This document shows positions 1 through 11,047 of a stretch of 64,000 nt of DNA, piece by piece. Source of the DNA: Microbacterium imperiale (GTDB lineage: Bacteria > Actinomycetota > Actinomycetes > Actinomycetales > Microbacteriaceae); the NCBI RefSeq assembly GCF_017876655.1, contig NZ_JAGIOK010000001.1, positions 2,294,001 to 2,358,000 of the forward strand, written 5' to 3'. The position numbers and the translations under genes were made by a program. Within the stretch, counting starts at the first letter, position 1, and each line of letters opens with the position of its first letter. The notes under the pieces were generated by a model. It worked only from the letters and a program-made list of their open reading frames with translations, had not been told where the DNA came from and did not search any database.

Positions 1-2258
<2,258 letters not shown>

Positions 2259-2337
2259 CGGGACTGCTCGCTTTCTGCCGCAGCATTGCGGCTCTCGGGT
2301 GGAGGAGCCCCCGCATCCCTGTTTCCGGGCAACAAAA

Positions 2338-2384
2338 AAACCTGAACTCGTTCACCGCCGATTCGGCGATGTGAGTTCAGGTTT
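2338..2384 (-). terminator. Rho-independent terminator of the bglF leader (overlaps the RAT)
   Basis: A 12-bp stem (2338-2349 with 2373-2384) is followed on the minus strand by a T-run at 2334-2340. Its 5' arm contains the last five bases of the RAT element (2380-2384), so the RAT fold and the terminator stem cannot form together. This is the classic layout of BglG/LicT-controlled attenuators. Confidence 0.93.
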
Positions 2385-2408
2385 TGCCCGCTGCCGCGGT
2401 AACAATCC
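2380..2408 (-). promoter_or_regulatory. Ribonucleic antiterminator (RAT) for BglG
   Basis: On the minus strand the 29-base element begins GGATTGTTACC and ends GGGCAAAACC. These are the two conserved halves of bgl/lic RAT sites, with a short GC centre. It lies between bglG and bglF. Dimeric BglG bound here would stabilise the RAT hairpin and prevent the overlapping terminator. Confidence 0.92.
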
Positions 2409-2443
2409 GGAGACTTCTGCAGGGCAGCGACGCCCTGCGCGAG

Positions 2444-3355
2444 TCACGGTACCACGGGTGTTTCGTTCTCGCCAACGCCGTTCGCGCCCACCTGCGAGGC
2501 GAGGCGCTCGACGTGCACGATGACGTACAGCAGCTCCTCGTCGGTCAGCTCCGACTCCGTGGCGGCGCGCACGTACGCCTTGACCTCTTGCGCGATGGCG
2601 TACGAGCGCGGGTAGCTGTGCTTGGCGAACTCGAAGAACGAGGTGTCGGCGCTGCGCAGCATGCTCTTGGACACCAGTCGCTGCAAGAGGAACTGGATGT
2701 GCAGGATGAAGCGGGCGTAGTCGGGGCTGTCGACGTCGAGCTTGACGCCGAGCCCGTTCTCGACCGTCAGGACGACGTGCTGCAGCCGGCGGAACAGCAG
2801 CGCGGCGGTGCCGTTGGGCTCGTCGCGCGTGGCGTTGAGCAGATGCATCGTGAGGAACACGGCCTCTTCGGCCGGCAGCTCCCGCTCGAGCGACTCGGAG
2901 ATCGCGGTGGCCATGCGCTGCGCCGCCGAGAACTCGTGCGGGTGCAGCACCCGCAGCTCGGGCATGTTCGTGACGGGGATGCGGATGCCGTTGTCGAGGC
3001 GTTCCAGCACGAACTGGATGTGGTCGATGACCGCCATCGTGAAGTACCGGTCGAGGTGGTGCCCAAGGCGGCGCTCGGCCTCGTCGACCGCGCGGGTGAC
3101 GGCCTCGATGACCGGGTACGGCACGTCGGTGAGCAACTGGCGCTCGCGGTCGCCCTGGTCGCCCGCATCCAGGATGAAGGTCTTCTCGACCTTGTCGGGG
3201 TCGAGGGTGTCGGACGGCTTCAGCTGGAAGCCGAGGCCCCGGCCCATGAGCACGCGTTCCCGCCCGTGCTCGTCGATGGTGATGACGACGTTGTTGTTCA
3301 ACACCTTATGCACGACGGTCCCGCGCGCGGGCGGGGCAGCATCGTCGATCGCCAT
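2444..3355 (-). CDS. bglG: BglG/LicT family transcription antiterminator
   Basis: This RNA-binding protein has 303 residues. The N-terminal CAT domain (about 1-60) contains KVLNNNVVITIDEHG and RGLGFQLK, typical of RAT binding. Two PRD domains follow (about 70-175 and 180-290), each with phosphorylatable His residues (HLDRYFTM and HPHEFSAAQRM in PRD1; LTMHLLN and FILHIQFLL in PRD2). In this family BglF phosphorylates and inactivates BglG when no sugar is imported, and HPr-dependent phosphorylation activates it. It is the first gene of the operon and is divergent from rlmN. The start at 3355 is chosen because a TAGACT box lies 6 bases upstream, implying a leaderless mRNA. No second RAT is visible upstream, so bglG itself seems not to be autoregulated by antitermination. 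Confidence 0.95.
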   Translation of the reverse strand: MAIDDAAPPARGTVVHKVLNNNVVITIDEHGRERVLMGRGLGFQLKPSDTLDPDKVEKTFILDAGDQGDRERQLLTDVPYPVIEAVTRAVDEAERRLGHHLDRYFTMAVIDHIQFVLERLDNGIRIPVTNMPELRVLHPHEFSAAQRMATAISESLERELPAEEAVFLTMHLLNATRDEPNGTAALLFRRLQHVVLTVENGLGVKLDVDSPDYARFILHIQFLLQRLVSKSMLRSADTSFFEFAKHSYPRSYAIAQEVKAYVRAATESELTDEELLYVIVHVERLASQVGANGVGENETPVVP

Positions 3356-3361
3356 GCGTGC

Positions 3362-3367
3362 AGTCTA
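3362..3367 (-). promoter_or_regulatory. -10 box for bglG (leaderless)
   Basis: TAGACT on the minus strand, 6 bases before the bglG ATG, with no Shine-Dalgarno sequence between. The divergent rlmN box begins only 55 bases away. Confidence 0.6.
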
Positions 3368-3421
3368 AAGCCGGGCGCGACGGAAACCGGTGCGGCCAGC
3401 CTTCGCGCAGGCGGGCGCCGG

Positions 3422-3427
3422 TAACCT
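3422..3427 (+). promoter_or_regulatory. -10 box for rlmN (leaderless)
   Basis: TAACCT ends 7 bases before the ATG at 3435. It decides this start over an in-frame codon at 3390, which would lie upstream of the promoter. Confidence 0.6.
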
Positions 3428-3434
3428 GGATCCT

Positions 3435-4697
3435 ATGACCGAAACCACTCCCGTGCGCTCGACCCTGTCCGCCGTGCGCACCACCGGGTCGCGTCAGGTG
3501 CGCCCGGCGACGGAGGGCTGGTCGCAGCAGAAGGACGAGTCCGGTCGCCCGCTGCTGCAGTTCGCGAGCCCCAAGCGCGGCAAGCCGCCCGTGCACCTCG
3601 CCGACCTCACACCCGAGCAGCGCGTCGAGAAGGTGAAGGAGCTCGGGATGCCGGGCTTCCGCGCCAAGCAGCTCGAGAAGCACTACTTCACCCACTTCAC
3701 CTCGGATGCCGCCGAGATGACCGACCTTCCCGCCGCGGGGCGCGACGAGCTCGTCGCGGGGCTGCTGCCGCCGCTGCTGACCGAGGTGCGCCGCCTCGAG
3801 ACCGACCGCGGCGACACGATCAAGTTCCTGTGGAAGCTGCACGACGGCGCGCTCGTCGAGTCGGTCCTCATGCGCTACACCGGGCGCATCACGCTGTGCG
3901 TGTCGAGCCAGGCCGGCTGCGGCATGAACTGCCCCTTCTGCGCGACCGGTCAGGCGGGCCTGACCCGCAACATGTCGGCGGCCGAGATCATCGAGCAGGT
4001 GGTCCGGGCGAACCGGCTCATCGCCGACGGCGGCCTCGGCGACCCGCGCAAGGTCGGCCACGAGGGCGAGCGCGTGACGAACATCGTGTTCATGGGCATG
4101 GGTGAGCCGCTGGCGAACTACGCGCGCGTCATGCAGGCGGTGCGCGTCATGGTCGACAAGCAGCACGGCATCGGCATGAGCGCGCGCGGCATCACCGTCT
4201 CGACTGTGGGTCTCGTCCCGGCGATCCAGAAGCTGACGAAGGAGGACATCCCCGTCACCTTCGCCCTCTCGCTGCACGCGCCCGACGACCAGCTGCGCGA
4301 CGAGCTCATCCCGGTGAACTCGCGGTGGAAGGTCGACGAGGCGCTCGACGCCGCGAAGGCCTACTTCGACGAGACCGGCCGCCGCGTCTCGATCGAGTAC
4401 GCGCTCATCAAGGACATGAACGACCACGCGTGGCGCGCCGACCTGCTGGCCGAGAAGCTCAACGCGCGCGGTCGCGGCTGGGTGCACGTCAACCCGATCC
4501 CGCTGAACCCGACGCCGGGTTCGATCTGGACCTCGTCCGAGCCCGAGGTGCAGGACGAGTTCGTGCGACGGCTCAACGAAGCCGGCATCCCAACGACCCT
4601 CCGCGACACCCGCGGCAAGGAGATCGACGGGGCCTGCGGTCAGCTCGTCGCCACCGAGGACGATCAGCGCGCCGCTGACACCGTTCCCGTCGACTGA
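3435..4697 (+). CDS. rlmN: Dual-specificity 23S rRNA (A2503-C2) / tRNA (A37-C2) methyltransferase, radical SAM
   Basis: This protein has 420 residues. RlmN uses two SAM molecules to methylate C2 of A2503 in 23S rRNA and A37 of some tRNAs. The radical-SAM cluster motif CxxxCxxC is at Cys162, Cys166 and Cys169 (GCGMNCPFC). The conserved GMGEPLANY block follows. The C-terminal methyl-carrying cysteine is Cys401 in GACGQL, matching E. coli Cys355. The N-terminus has a longer accessory segment than E. coli, common in actinobacteria. The gene is monocistronic and divergent from bglG. The start follows a -10 box without SD. Confidence 0.97.
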   Translation: MTETTPVRSTLSAVRTTGSRQVRPATEGWSQQKDESGRPLLQFASPKRGKPPVHLADLTPEQRVEKVKELGMPGFRAKQLEKHYFTHFTSDAAEMTDLPAAGRDELVAGLLPPLLTEVRRLETDRGDTIKFLWKLHDGALVESVLMRYTGRITLCVSSQAGCGMNCPFCATGQAGLTRNMSAAEIIEQVVRANRLIADGGLGDPRKVGHEGERVTNIVFMGMGEPLANYARVMQAVRVMVDKQHGIGMSARGITVSTVGLVPAIQKLTKEDIPVTFALSLHAPDDQLRDELIPVNSRWKVDEALDAAKAYFDETGRRVSIEYALIKDMNDHAWRADLLAEKLNARGRGWVHVNPIPLNPTPGSIWTSSEPEVQDEFVRRLNEAGIPTTLRDTRGKEIDGACGQLVATEDDQRAADTVPVD

Positions 4698-4756
4698 CCC
4701 GCGGGGTCGCTTCCGTCATCGAGCGCAACCCCCGCCTCGGTCCGCTCCACGCGGGG

Positions 4757-4762
4757 TAGCGT
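4757..4762 (+). promoter_or_regulatory. -10 box for the aldo/keto reductase (leaderless)
   Basis: TAGCGT with a 7-base spacer to ATG 4770. It argues against an in-frame GTG at 4761, which overlaps the box. Confidence 0.55.
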
Positions 4763-4769
4763 GAGCCCC

Positions 4770-5783
4770 ATGGTTGAGTATCGCTACCTCGGCAACAGTG
4801 GATTCAAGGTCTCGGAGATCACGTACGGCAACTGGGTGACGCATGCGTCGCAGGTGGAGAACGACGCCGCCATCGCGACCGTTCACAAGGCGCTGGATCT
4901 CGGCATCACCTCGTTCGACACCGCGGACGCTTACGCGAACACGGCCGCGGAGGTCGTGCTCGGCGAGGCGCTGAAGGGTCAGCCCCGCGAGACGCTCGAG
5001 ATCTTCACGAAGGTCTACTGGCCGACCGGCCGCAAGGGCCCGAACGACCAGGGCCTCTCGCGCAAGCACATCTTCGACAGCATCAACGGTTCGCTCCGCC
5101 GTCTCGGCGTCGACTACGTCGACCTCTACCAGGCGCACCGCTACGACTACGAGACGCCGCTCGAAGAGACGATGCAGGCCTTCGCCGACATCGTGCGCCA
5201 GGGCAAGGCGCTCTACATCGGCGTCAGCGAGTGGACGGCCGAGCAGCTGCGCGAGGGTCACGCCCTGGCGAAGCAGCTCGGGTTCCAGCTCGTGTCGAAC
5301 CAGCCGCAGTACTCGGCGCTCTGGCGCGTCATCGAGAGCAAGGTCATCCCCACCTCGCAGGAGCTCGGCATCTCGCAGATCGTCTGGTCGCCGCTCGCGC
5401 AGGGCGTGCTGACGGGCAAGTACCAGCCCGGACAGCCCGTGCCCGAGGGGTCGCGCGCCACCGACGAGAAGAGCGGCGCGAACTTCATCAAGCGCTTCTT
5501 GAACGACGAGGTGCTCACCGCTGTCCAGAAGCTGGGTCCCATCGCCGATGAGGCCGGTCTCACCGTCGCGCAGCTCTCGCTCGCGTGGGTGCTGCACAAC
5601 GAGAACATCGCGGCGGCGCTCGTGGGCGCCTCGCGCCCCGAGCAGCTCGAGGACACCGTGAAGGCCTCGGGCGTGAAGCTCGAGCAGTCGGCCTACGACG
5701 CGATCAACGACGCCCTGGCGGGCGTCGCGGTGACCGACCCGGCCGAGACCGACACGGTCTCGCCGAAGACGCGCCCGGCCTGA
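4770..5783 (+). CDS. Aldo/keto reductase (KCNAB / YghZ-like)
   Basis: This NADPH-dependent TIM-barrel oxidoreductase has 337 residues. The N-terminus EYRYLGNSGFKVSEITYGNW is typical of the voltage-gated K-channel beta-subunit-like branch. The Asp-Tyr-Lys-His tetrad is visible in DTADAYAN, IFTKVYW and YQAHRYD. The cofactor region includes NQPQYS, WSPLAQGVLTGKY and LVGASRPEQLEDTVKA. Likely substrates are reactive carbonyls (aldehydes, methylglyoxal), but this cannot be settled from sequence. A Nudix gene follows after 22 bases and may be co-transcribed. Confidence 0.9.
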   Translation: MVEYRYLGNSGFKVSEITYGNWVTHASQVENDAAIATVHKALDLGITSFDTADAYANTAAEVVLGEALKGQPRETLEIFTKVYWPTGRKGPNDQGLSRKHIFDSINGSLRRLGVDYVDLYQAHRYDYETPLEETMQAFADIVRQGKALYIGVSEWTAEQLREGHALAKQLGFQLVSNQPQYSALWRVIESKVIPTSQELGISQIVWSPLAQGVLTGKYQPGQPVPEGSRATDEKSGANFIKRFLNDEVLTAVQKLGPIADEAGLTVAQLSLAWVLHNENIAAALVGASRPEQLEDTVKASGVKLEQSAYDAINDALAGVAVTDPAETDTVSPKTRPA

Positions 5784-5805
5784 TCCGGCCGAACTCCGCC
5801 TGATC

Positions 5806-6288
5806 GTGGTCACGACGAGCGCCGGCATCCTGCCCTACCGCATCGCTGCGGACGGCACGGTGTCGGCGCTCGTCGCACACATGGGCGGGCCGTACTGGTC
5901 GGCGAAGGACGAAGGCGCCTGGTCGATCGTGAAGGGCGAGTTCGACCCGGACGGCGAGGCCGCTCTGGATGCCGCGCGGCGTGAGTTCCGCGAGGAGCTC
6001 GGACTCGAGCCCCCGGACGGCGAGTACGCCGAGCTGGGCACGTTCTCGTACTCGTCGGGTAAACGCGTCACGGTGTTCGTCGTCGACGGCAGTGCCTTCG
6101 ATGCTTCGGATGCGGTCTTCGGGGAGTTCGAGATGGAGTGGCCGCCGCGGTCGGGACGCACGGCGTCGTTCCCCGAGGTCGACCGGGTCGAGTGGGTCGA
6201 CCTCGACCGCGCCCGCGAGCTGCTGGTGAAGGGTCAACGACCGGCCCTCGATCGGCTCGACGAGCTCGTTCGAGCGAGCGGCAGGTAG
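5806..6288 (+). CDS. Nudix hydrolase
   Basis: This protein has 160 residues. The Nudix box is clear: G-x5-E-x7-REFREELGL (GEFDPDGEAALDAARREF, then REELGL), binding the catalytic metal. The N-terminus SAGILPYR and AHMGGPYWSAKDEGAWSIVKG resembles NTP pyrophosphohydrolases of the YjaD/DUF4743-like group often encoded beside house-cleaning genes. The substrate (an oxidised nucleotide or a dinucleoside polyphosphate) is not identifiable. Start is the GTG at 5806, 22 bases after the reductase. An ATG alternative at the N-terminus is absent. The next gene begins 6 bases after its stop, so the three are probably one transcript. Confidence 0.88.
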   Translation: MVTTSAGILPYRIAADGTVSALVAHMGGPYWSAKDEGAWSIVKGEFDPDGEAALDAARREFREELGLEPPDGEYAELGTFSYSSGKRVTVFVVDGSAFDASDAVFGEFEMEWPPRSGRTASFPEVDRVEWVDLDRARELLVKGQRPALDRLDELVRASGR

Positions 6289-6294
6289 CCCAGG

Positions 6295-7245
6295 GTGGCG
6301 CAGCATCGCCTCATTCCCGCCGACCGATGGGAGCCGTTCTCCGACGAGCATCTGGCGCGTGTCGTCCCCGTCGCCACGGATCGCATCGTCCGGGCCTCCG
6401 CCGCTACCGACTTCACACCGCGGCAGGCGGAGATGGTCATCTTCGACGCGTCCGGTATGAGCGCGGACGGCGTGCGTATCTGGCATGCCGCCCGCCGGTT
6501 GGGCGAATCAGCGAACGCGCGCGCCCGGTCGTCGGCTCGGCTTCGCTTCGGCGGTCGCACGTCCAGCATCGGCTGGATCGGGTGGGTGCTCTTGCTCGCC
6601 GCCCTCACGGGCGGGCTCGCATTCGCCGTCGCGCTGCAGGCGGAGGACGCGGTGCTCACGGCCGCGTTCTCCGCCGCGACGGCGATGGCGGTGCTGGTGG
6701 CGGCCGCGGGCGCGCGAGGACGCCCGCTCGATCGTGCGCTGTGGCGGCCGCAGGCTGTCGCCCTCGTCGGGACGGCGGTTGCCGTCGTCTTCGTCGGCGG
6801 CGGCGCGACCGCCCCCGCCATGACCGTGTTGGTGGGTGCGCCGATCATCGTCGGCACCTCACTGGTCGCCGGCATGATCATCCGGGGCGCCAAGCCGCAG
6901 CAGGCCCGCGAGGTGGATGACAGTCTGACCGCCGCTTACCGGGCGGTCATCGCGGACCTCCCCGCTCATGTCGAGCGTCTCGAGCGCGAGACGAGCGCTG
7001 CGCTGCCGCCGGAGCGAGCACGATTCGTCGAACGCGCCCGCACCGCCGTCTTCGAACGGGTGCGGGCCGACGAGCGCGTGCGCGAACGGGCTCGTCGGCG
7101 ACTGGCACCGCACGGTGACGCGCACGGCGCAGGGGGCGTCATCATCGCGGATTTCGCCGATCCGCTCACCTGGATGCCGGAGGCGCTCGCGCGGTCGGCG
7201 TACACCACGGACGATCCGCGGCATCCCGACAACCGGGACGGCTGA
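6295..7245 (+). CDS. Hypothetical membrane protein
   Basis: I do not recognise a family. It has 316 residues and a GTG start 6 bases after the Nudix stop. About 90 soluble residues come first. Then there are three hydrophobic stretches (about residues 98-120, 122-142 and 155-192), the last rich in Gly/Ala/Val and possibly two helices. A charged C-terminal half follows with many Arg/Glu, likely helical. No catalytic motif is visible. It ends 17 bases before the convergent RNase HI gene. Confidence 0.75.
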   Translation: MAQHRLIPADRWEPFSDEHLARVVPVATDRIVRASAATDFTPRQAEMVIFDASGMSADGVRIWHAARRLGESANARARSSARLRFGGRTSSIGWIGWVLLLAALTGGLAFAVALQAEDAVLTAAFSAATAMAVLVAAAGARGRPLDRALWRPQAVALVGTAVAVVFVGGGATAPAMTVLVGAPIIVGTSLVAGMIIRGAKPQQAREVDDSLTAAYRAVIADLPAHVERLERETSAALPPERARFVERARTAVFERVRADERVRERARRRLAPHGDAHGAGGVIIADFADPLTWMPEALARSAYTTDDPRHPDNRDG

Positions 7246-7262
7246 CAGGTCTCGCCGTCCCG
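7234..7262. terminator. Convergent terminator hairpin
   Basis: An 8-bp stem (7234-7241 with 7255-7262) spans the stop of the membrane protein and the gap before rnhA. There is an alternative pairing using 7241-7246 with 7262-7267. It lacks a T-run, as is common in high-GC actinobacteria. Confidence 0.5.
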
Positions 7263-7793
7263 TCAGCGCTTCTTCTTCGGTGCCTCCGACACGTCGAGCT
7301 TCTCGTGCAGGCCGCCGAGCGACGACCAGGCGCTCGCGGTGCCCTTCGCGGCGTGCTCGGCGCCGCGCACGGCTCGCTCGTCGGCCCACTCGTTCAGGAC
7401 GTGGCCGCGGTGCCCGCGCACATGCTCGAGGATGACGTCGGGCAGGCCGCGCGCACGGCGGGCGTCGCGGGCGGCGATGAGCTGCTCGAGGATGTCGCGG
7501 TTCTTCGTCGGCGCGCCGGTCGAGGTCTTCCAGCCGCGGCGGCGATGGCCGTCCATCCACGAGGCATAGGTGTCGATGGCGTACTTCGAGTCGGCCTGAA
7601 CGACGAGCTCGCGGACGTCGGGGTGGTCCTCGATCGCCTTCAGCAGGCCGAGCAGCTCGCCGATGTTGTTGGTGCCCTGCGGGATCGCTCCGGCGGCCCA
7701 GTGGCCGTCCTCACCGACCCAGGCCCAGCCGGTCGGTCCGGGATTGCCCTTGCAGGCGCCGTCGGTGGCCACGGTGTATCGGTCGGAACTCAC
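7263..7793 (-). CDS. rnhA: Ribonuclease HI
   Basis: This protein has 176 residues and degrades RNA in RNA:DNA hybrids. The catalytic acids are visible: Asp11 (TDGACKGNPGP), Glu46 (NNIGELLGL), Asp68 (VQADSKYAID) and the late Asp in NEWADERA, with the His of HVRGHRGH. A basic KKKR tail ends the protein. The GTG start at 7793 is chosen because TACCCT lies 7 bases upstream and the protein then begins two residues before the domain. Longer frames would run into the divergent GntR promoter. Confidence 0.95.
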   Translation of the reverse strand: MSSDRYTVATDGACKGNPGPTGWAWVGEDGHWAAGAIPQGTNNIGELLGLLKAIEDHPDVRELVVQADSKYAIDTYASWMDGHRRRGWKTSTGAPTKNRDILEQLIAARDARRARGLPDVILEHVRGHRGHVLNEWADERAVRGAEHAAKGTASAWSSLGGLHEKLDVSEAPKKKR

Positions 7794-7800
7794 TCGGGCA

Positions 7801-7806
7801 AGGGTA
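7801..7806 (-). promoter_or_regulatory. -10 box for rnhA (leaderless)
   Basis: TACCCT on the minus strand with a 7-base spacer to the GTG start. It overlaps a KpnI-type palindrome GGTACC by chance. Confidence 0.55.
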
Positions 7807-7831
7807 CCCGGGGCGTCGTGTGATGCGGTTT

Positions 7832-7840
7832 CTGTATACG
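7832..7840. promoter_or_regulatory. Upstream GntR operator half of a pair
   Basis: CTGTATACG with palindromic GTATAC core at 7834-7839. Its centre is 52 bp (about five helical turns) from the second copy at 7884-7892, so both lie on one face of the helix. Likely bound by the adjacent FCD-type GntR protein. Confidence 0.6.
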
Positions 7841-7883
7841 TTGGAGTCGGATTCCGCGCTTTTGACCCGCCGGCGCGGGCTCT

Positions 7884-7892
7884 GTGTATACA
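7884..7892. promoter_or_regulatory. GntR operator over the prp promoter
   Basis: GTGTATACA, core GTATAC at 7886-7891. It overlaps the -10 box TACAAT (7889-7894), so a bound repressor would block RNA polymerase directly. It resembles the TNGTNNACNA sites of FadR-subfamily GntR proteins. Confidence 0.65.
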
Positions 7893-7894
7893 AT
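7889..7894 (+). promoter_or_regulatory. -10 box of the prp operon (leaderless)
   Basis: TACAAT with a 6-base spacer to ATG 7901. This is one of the best -10 matches in the window. Confidence 0.65.
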
Positions 7895-7900
7895 CGTCGC

Positions 7901-8563
7901 ATGGTGGCCGAGGGCGGAGCACGGGCGGGAAAGCGCGCGTACGCCGCTCTGCTGACCGAGATCCAGAACGGCGACCTGGCTCCCGGGGCGGTGCTCGGCG
8001 AGGTGGAGCAGGCGACGCGACTGGGCGTCAGTCGCACTCCGCTGCGCGAGGCCCTGCGACGGCTCGCGGCCGACGGCCTCGTGCGCCAGGCCTCGCCGCG
8101 GGTGACCGTCGTCGCCGACATCGATCGCGACGACATCCGGTCGCTCTTCGAGGTGCGGCGCGCGCTGGAAGAGACCGCCGCACGGCTCGCGGCATCCCGG
8201 GGCGACGCCGCGCTGTTCGCCGAGCTCGCCGCGGCGTTCGACCGTACTGCTCAGTCTGAAGCACCCGCGGCGGGTGACCCCGACGCGTACTACGCGCTCA
8301 TCGCTCGCTTCGACGCGGCGCTCGACGAAGCCGCCGGAAATGCCTACCTGACGTCGGCGCTCGGAATCGTGCGCACGCATCTCGTGCGGGTTCGCCGCCT
8401 CGCCCGCGACAACCCGGCGCGGCTCGCGGCGTCGATCGAGGAGCACCGGCTCATCGCGAGCGCGATCGCGGCCCGCGACGCCGACCTCGCCGCCCACGCC
8501 ACCCATGTCCACCTGCACAACGCCCTGACCAGCATCCTCGACTCTCTGGAGGCATCCGCATGA
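7901..8563 (+). CDS. GntR family regulator with FCD domain, likely controls the methylcitrate operon
   Basis: This protein has 220 residues. A winged helix (about 10-75) contains [20 protein letters not shown], the GntR recognition helix. An FCD effector domain (about 85-210) has candidate metal-binding Asp/His residues ([23 protein letters not shown]). It is the first gene of a four-gene operon with prpD, prpB and prpC and overlaps prpD by 4 bases. Two GTATAC palindromes upstream fit autoregulation. By location the effector should be a methylcitrate-cycle intermediate, which is inference. Many other actinobacteria control prp genes with an unrelated PrpR. Confidence 0.88.
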   Translation: MVAEGGARAGKRAYAALLTEIQNGDLAPGAVLGEVEQATRLGVSRTPLREALRRLAADGLVRQASPRVTVVADIDRDDIRSLFEVRRALEETAARLAASRGDAALFAELAAAFDRTAQSEAPAAGDPDAYYALIARFDAALDEAAGNAYLTSALGIVRTHLVRVRRLARDNPARLAASIEEHRLIASAIAARDADLAAHATHVHLHNALTSILDSLEASA

Positions 8564-10080
8564 CCGTCAGCCATCACGTCCGGGTCCACCGCAGCGACGA
8601 AGAACTCGCGCGCGAGGACCAGCTCGCGTGGAAGATCGCCGAGGTCGCCGTCGACCCCGTCGCGGTCGAGCCCGCCGTCGCCGACATGGTCGTGAACCGC
8701 ATCATCGACAACGCCGCCGTCGCCGCGGCATCCCTCACCCGGGCTCCCGTCAGCTCGGCCCGCGCGCAGGCGCTCGACCACCCGGTCTCACGGGGCGGCG
8801 CCGGGGCGAGCGTCTTCGGCGTGACCGACGTGACGGCCCCCGAGTGGGCCGCGTGGGCGAACGGCGTCGCGGTGCGCGAGTTGGATTACCACGACACCTT
8901 CCTCGCGGCGGATTATTCACACCCCGGCGACAACATCCCGCCGATCCTCGCGGTCGCTCAGCACGTCGGTGCCGACGGTGCGGCGCTCGTGCGGGGCCTC
9001 GCGACGGGATACGAGATCCAGATCGACCTCGTGCGGGCCATCTGCCTGCACAAGCACAAGATCGACCACGTCGCCCACCTCGGGCCTTCGGCCGCCGCGG
9101 GAATCGGCACGCTTCTCGGCCTCGACGCCGCGACGATCTACCAGGCGGTCGGCCAGGCGCTGCACACCACGACCGCGACGCGTCAGTCGCGCAAGGGCGA
9201 GATCTCGACCTGGAAGGCCCATGCCCCGGCATTCGCCGGCAAGCTCGCGGTCGAGGCCGTGGACCGAGCGATGCGCGGCGAGACCAGCCCGAACCCGATC
9301 TACGAGGGCGAAGACGGCGTCATCGCGTGGCTGCTCGACGGACCGGATGCCGCCTACACGGTGCCGCTTCCCGCGCCGGGGGAGGCCAAGCGCGGCATCC
9401 TCGACTCGTACACGAAGGAGCACTCGGCCGAGTATCAGGCGCAGGCGTGGATCGACCTCGCCCGCAAGCTGCACGGTGAGCACCCCGAGCTGCTCGACCC
9501 CGCGAACGTCGAGAGCATCGTGCTGCACACGAGTCATCACACGCACTACGTCATCGGCTCGGGTGCGAACGACCCGCAGAAGTACGACCCGACCGCGTCG
9601 CGCGAGACGCTCGACCACTCGATCCCGTACATCTTCGCGGTCGCGCTGCAGGACGGCGGCTGGCACCACGTCGACTCGTACACACCTGAGCGCGCGGCTC
9701 GCCCCGACACCGTGGCGCTCTGGCGAAAGATCACGACCGCCGAGGATGTCGAATGGACGCGGCGCTACCACTCGGAGGACCCGGCGGAGAAGGCCTTCGG
9801 CGGACGCGTCGAGATCCGGCTGACCGACGGTTCGACGATCGTCGATGAGATCGCCGTCGCCGACGCCCATCCGCTCGGCGCTCGTCCGTTCGCGCGCGAG
9901 GACTACATCCGCAAGTTCCGGATCCTCGCCGAGCCCGTGCTCGAACCGGCCGAGATCGAGCGCTTCCTCGACCTCGCGCAGCGTCTGACCGAGCTGACGG
10001 CTGACGAGGTGCGCGAGCTGAACATCGTCGCTCGTGACGGTGTCATCGCGTCGGCGCCGAACCCGCGAGGTCTGTTCTGA
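8560..10080 (+). CDS. prpD: 2-methylcitrate dehydratase (MmgE/PrpD family)
   Basis: This protein has 506 residues, usual for PrpD. It dehydrates 2-methylcitrate to 2-methyl-cis-aconitate in propionyl-CoA oxidation. Family blocks visible include [19 protein letters not shown] (conserved Asp/His near the active site), [40 protein letters not shown] and [11 protein letters not shown]. There is no cofactor motif, as expected for this cofactor-independent family. It overlaps the regulator by 4 bases and prpB by 1 base, so translation is probably coupled. Confidence 0.95.
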   Translation: MTVSHHVRVHRSDEELAREDQLAWKIAEVAVDPVAVEPAVADMVVNRIIDNAAVAAASLTRAPVSSARAQALDHPVSRGGAGASVFGVTDVTAPEWAAWANGVAVRELDYHDTFLAADYSHPGDNIPPILAVAQHVGADGAALVRGLATGYEIQIDLVRAICLHKHKIDHVAHLGPSAAAGIGTLLGLDAATIYQAVGQALHTTTATRQSRKGEISTWKAHAPAFAGKLAVEAVDRAMRGETSPNPIYEGEDGVIAWLLDGPDAAYTVPLPAPGEAKRGILDSYTKEHSAEYQAQAWIDLARKLHGEHPELLDPANVESIVLHTSHHTHYVIGSGANDPQKYDPTASRETLDHSIPYIFAVALQDGGWHHVDSYTPERAARPDTVALWRKITTAEDVEWTRRYHSEDPAEKAFGGRVEIRLTDGSTIVDEIAVADAHPLGARPFAREDYIRKFRILAEPVLEPAEIERFLDLAQRLTELTADEVRELNIVARDGVIASAPNPRGLF

Positions 10081-11006
10081 TGCTGTACTCCCAGACCACC
10101 CCCGCCGACAAGCGCCGCATCCTGCGTGAGCACCTCGCCTCGGGCGAGACCCTGCGGTTCCCCGGCGCCTTCAACCCGCTCTCGGCCCGGCTGATCGAGC
10201 AGCACGGCTTCGACGGCGTGTACGTCTCGGGCGCGGTCATCGCGGCCGACCTCGGTCTGCCCGATGTCGGCCTCACGACGCTCAGCGAGGTCGCCGGACG
10301 CGGCCAGCAGATCGCCCGGATGACCGAGCTGCCGGCGATCATCGACGCCGACACCGGGTTCGGCGAACCGATGAACGTCGCCCGCACCATCCAGACGCTC
10401 GAAGACGCGGGGCTCGCCGGGTGTCACATCGAGGACCAGGTCAATCCCAAGCGGTGCGGCCACCTCGACGGAAAGAGCGTCGTCGACGAGAACACCGCGG
10501 TCGGCCGCATCCGGGCCGCCGTCGATGCCCGGCGCGACGCGGACTTCCTCATCATGGCGCGAACCGACGTGCGGGCGATCGAGGGAATGGATGCCGCGGT
10601 CGACCGAGCCCGTGCGCTGGTCGACGCCGGCGCCGACGCGATCTTCCCCGAGGCGATGCGCGACCTCGCGGAGTTCGAAGCCATGGCGGCGGCCGTCGAC
10701 GTGCCGATCCTGGCGAACATGACCGAGTTCGGGAAGTCCGAGCTTTTCACGGTCGACCAGCTGCGCGACGCGGGTGTACGGATCGTGATCTGGCCTGTCT
10801 CGCTGCTGCGCATCGCGATGGGGGCGGCGGGCCGTGCGCTCGACGAGCTCACGACCGCCGGCAACCTCACCGGGAAGCTCGACCAGATGCAGCACCGCGC
10901 CGATCTCTACGACCTCGTCGACTACGAGGGGTACGCGCGTTTCGATTCGTCGGTCTTCGACTTCACCCTGTCGACTCGCCAGAATGAGTCGACCGACCGG
11001 GACTGA
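10080..11006 (+). CDS. prpB: 2-methylisocitrate lyase
   Basis: This protein has 308 residues of the isocitrate lyase/PEP mutase barrel. It cleaves 2-methylisocitrate to pyruvate and succinate. The catalytic Cys126 sits in KRCGHLDGK. DADTGFG and IEDQ hold the Mg-binding acids, and MARTDVRA and NMTEFGKSELF are further PrpB signatures. Start ATG shares its A with the prpD stop. prpC follows after 41 bases. Confidence 0.96.
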   Translation: MLYSQTTPADKRRILREHLASGETLRFPGAFNPLSARLIEQHGFDGVYVSGAVIAADLGLPDVGLTTLSEVAGRGQQIARMTELPAIIDADTGFGEPMNVARTIQTLEDAGLAGCHIEDQVNPKRCGHLDGKSVVDENTAVGRIRAAVDARRDADFLIMARTDVRAIEGMDAAVDRARALVDAGADAIFPEAMRDLAEFEAMAAAVDVPILANMTEFGKSELFTVDQLRDAGVRIVIWPVSLLRIAMGAAGRALDELTTAGNLTGKLDQMQHRADLYDLVDYEGYARFDSSVFDFTLSTRQNESTDRD

Positions 11007-11047
11007 GACCCGCGAATTCTGGCTACTCGACGGAGAGGGAACAGAAC

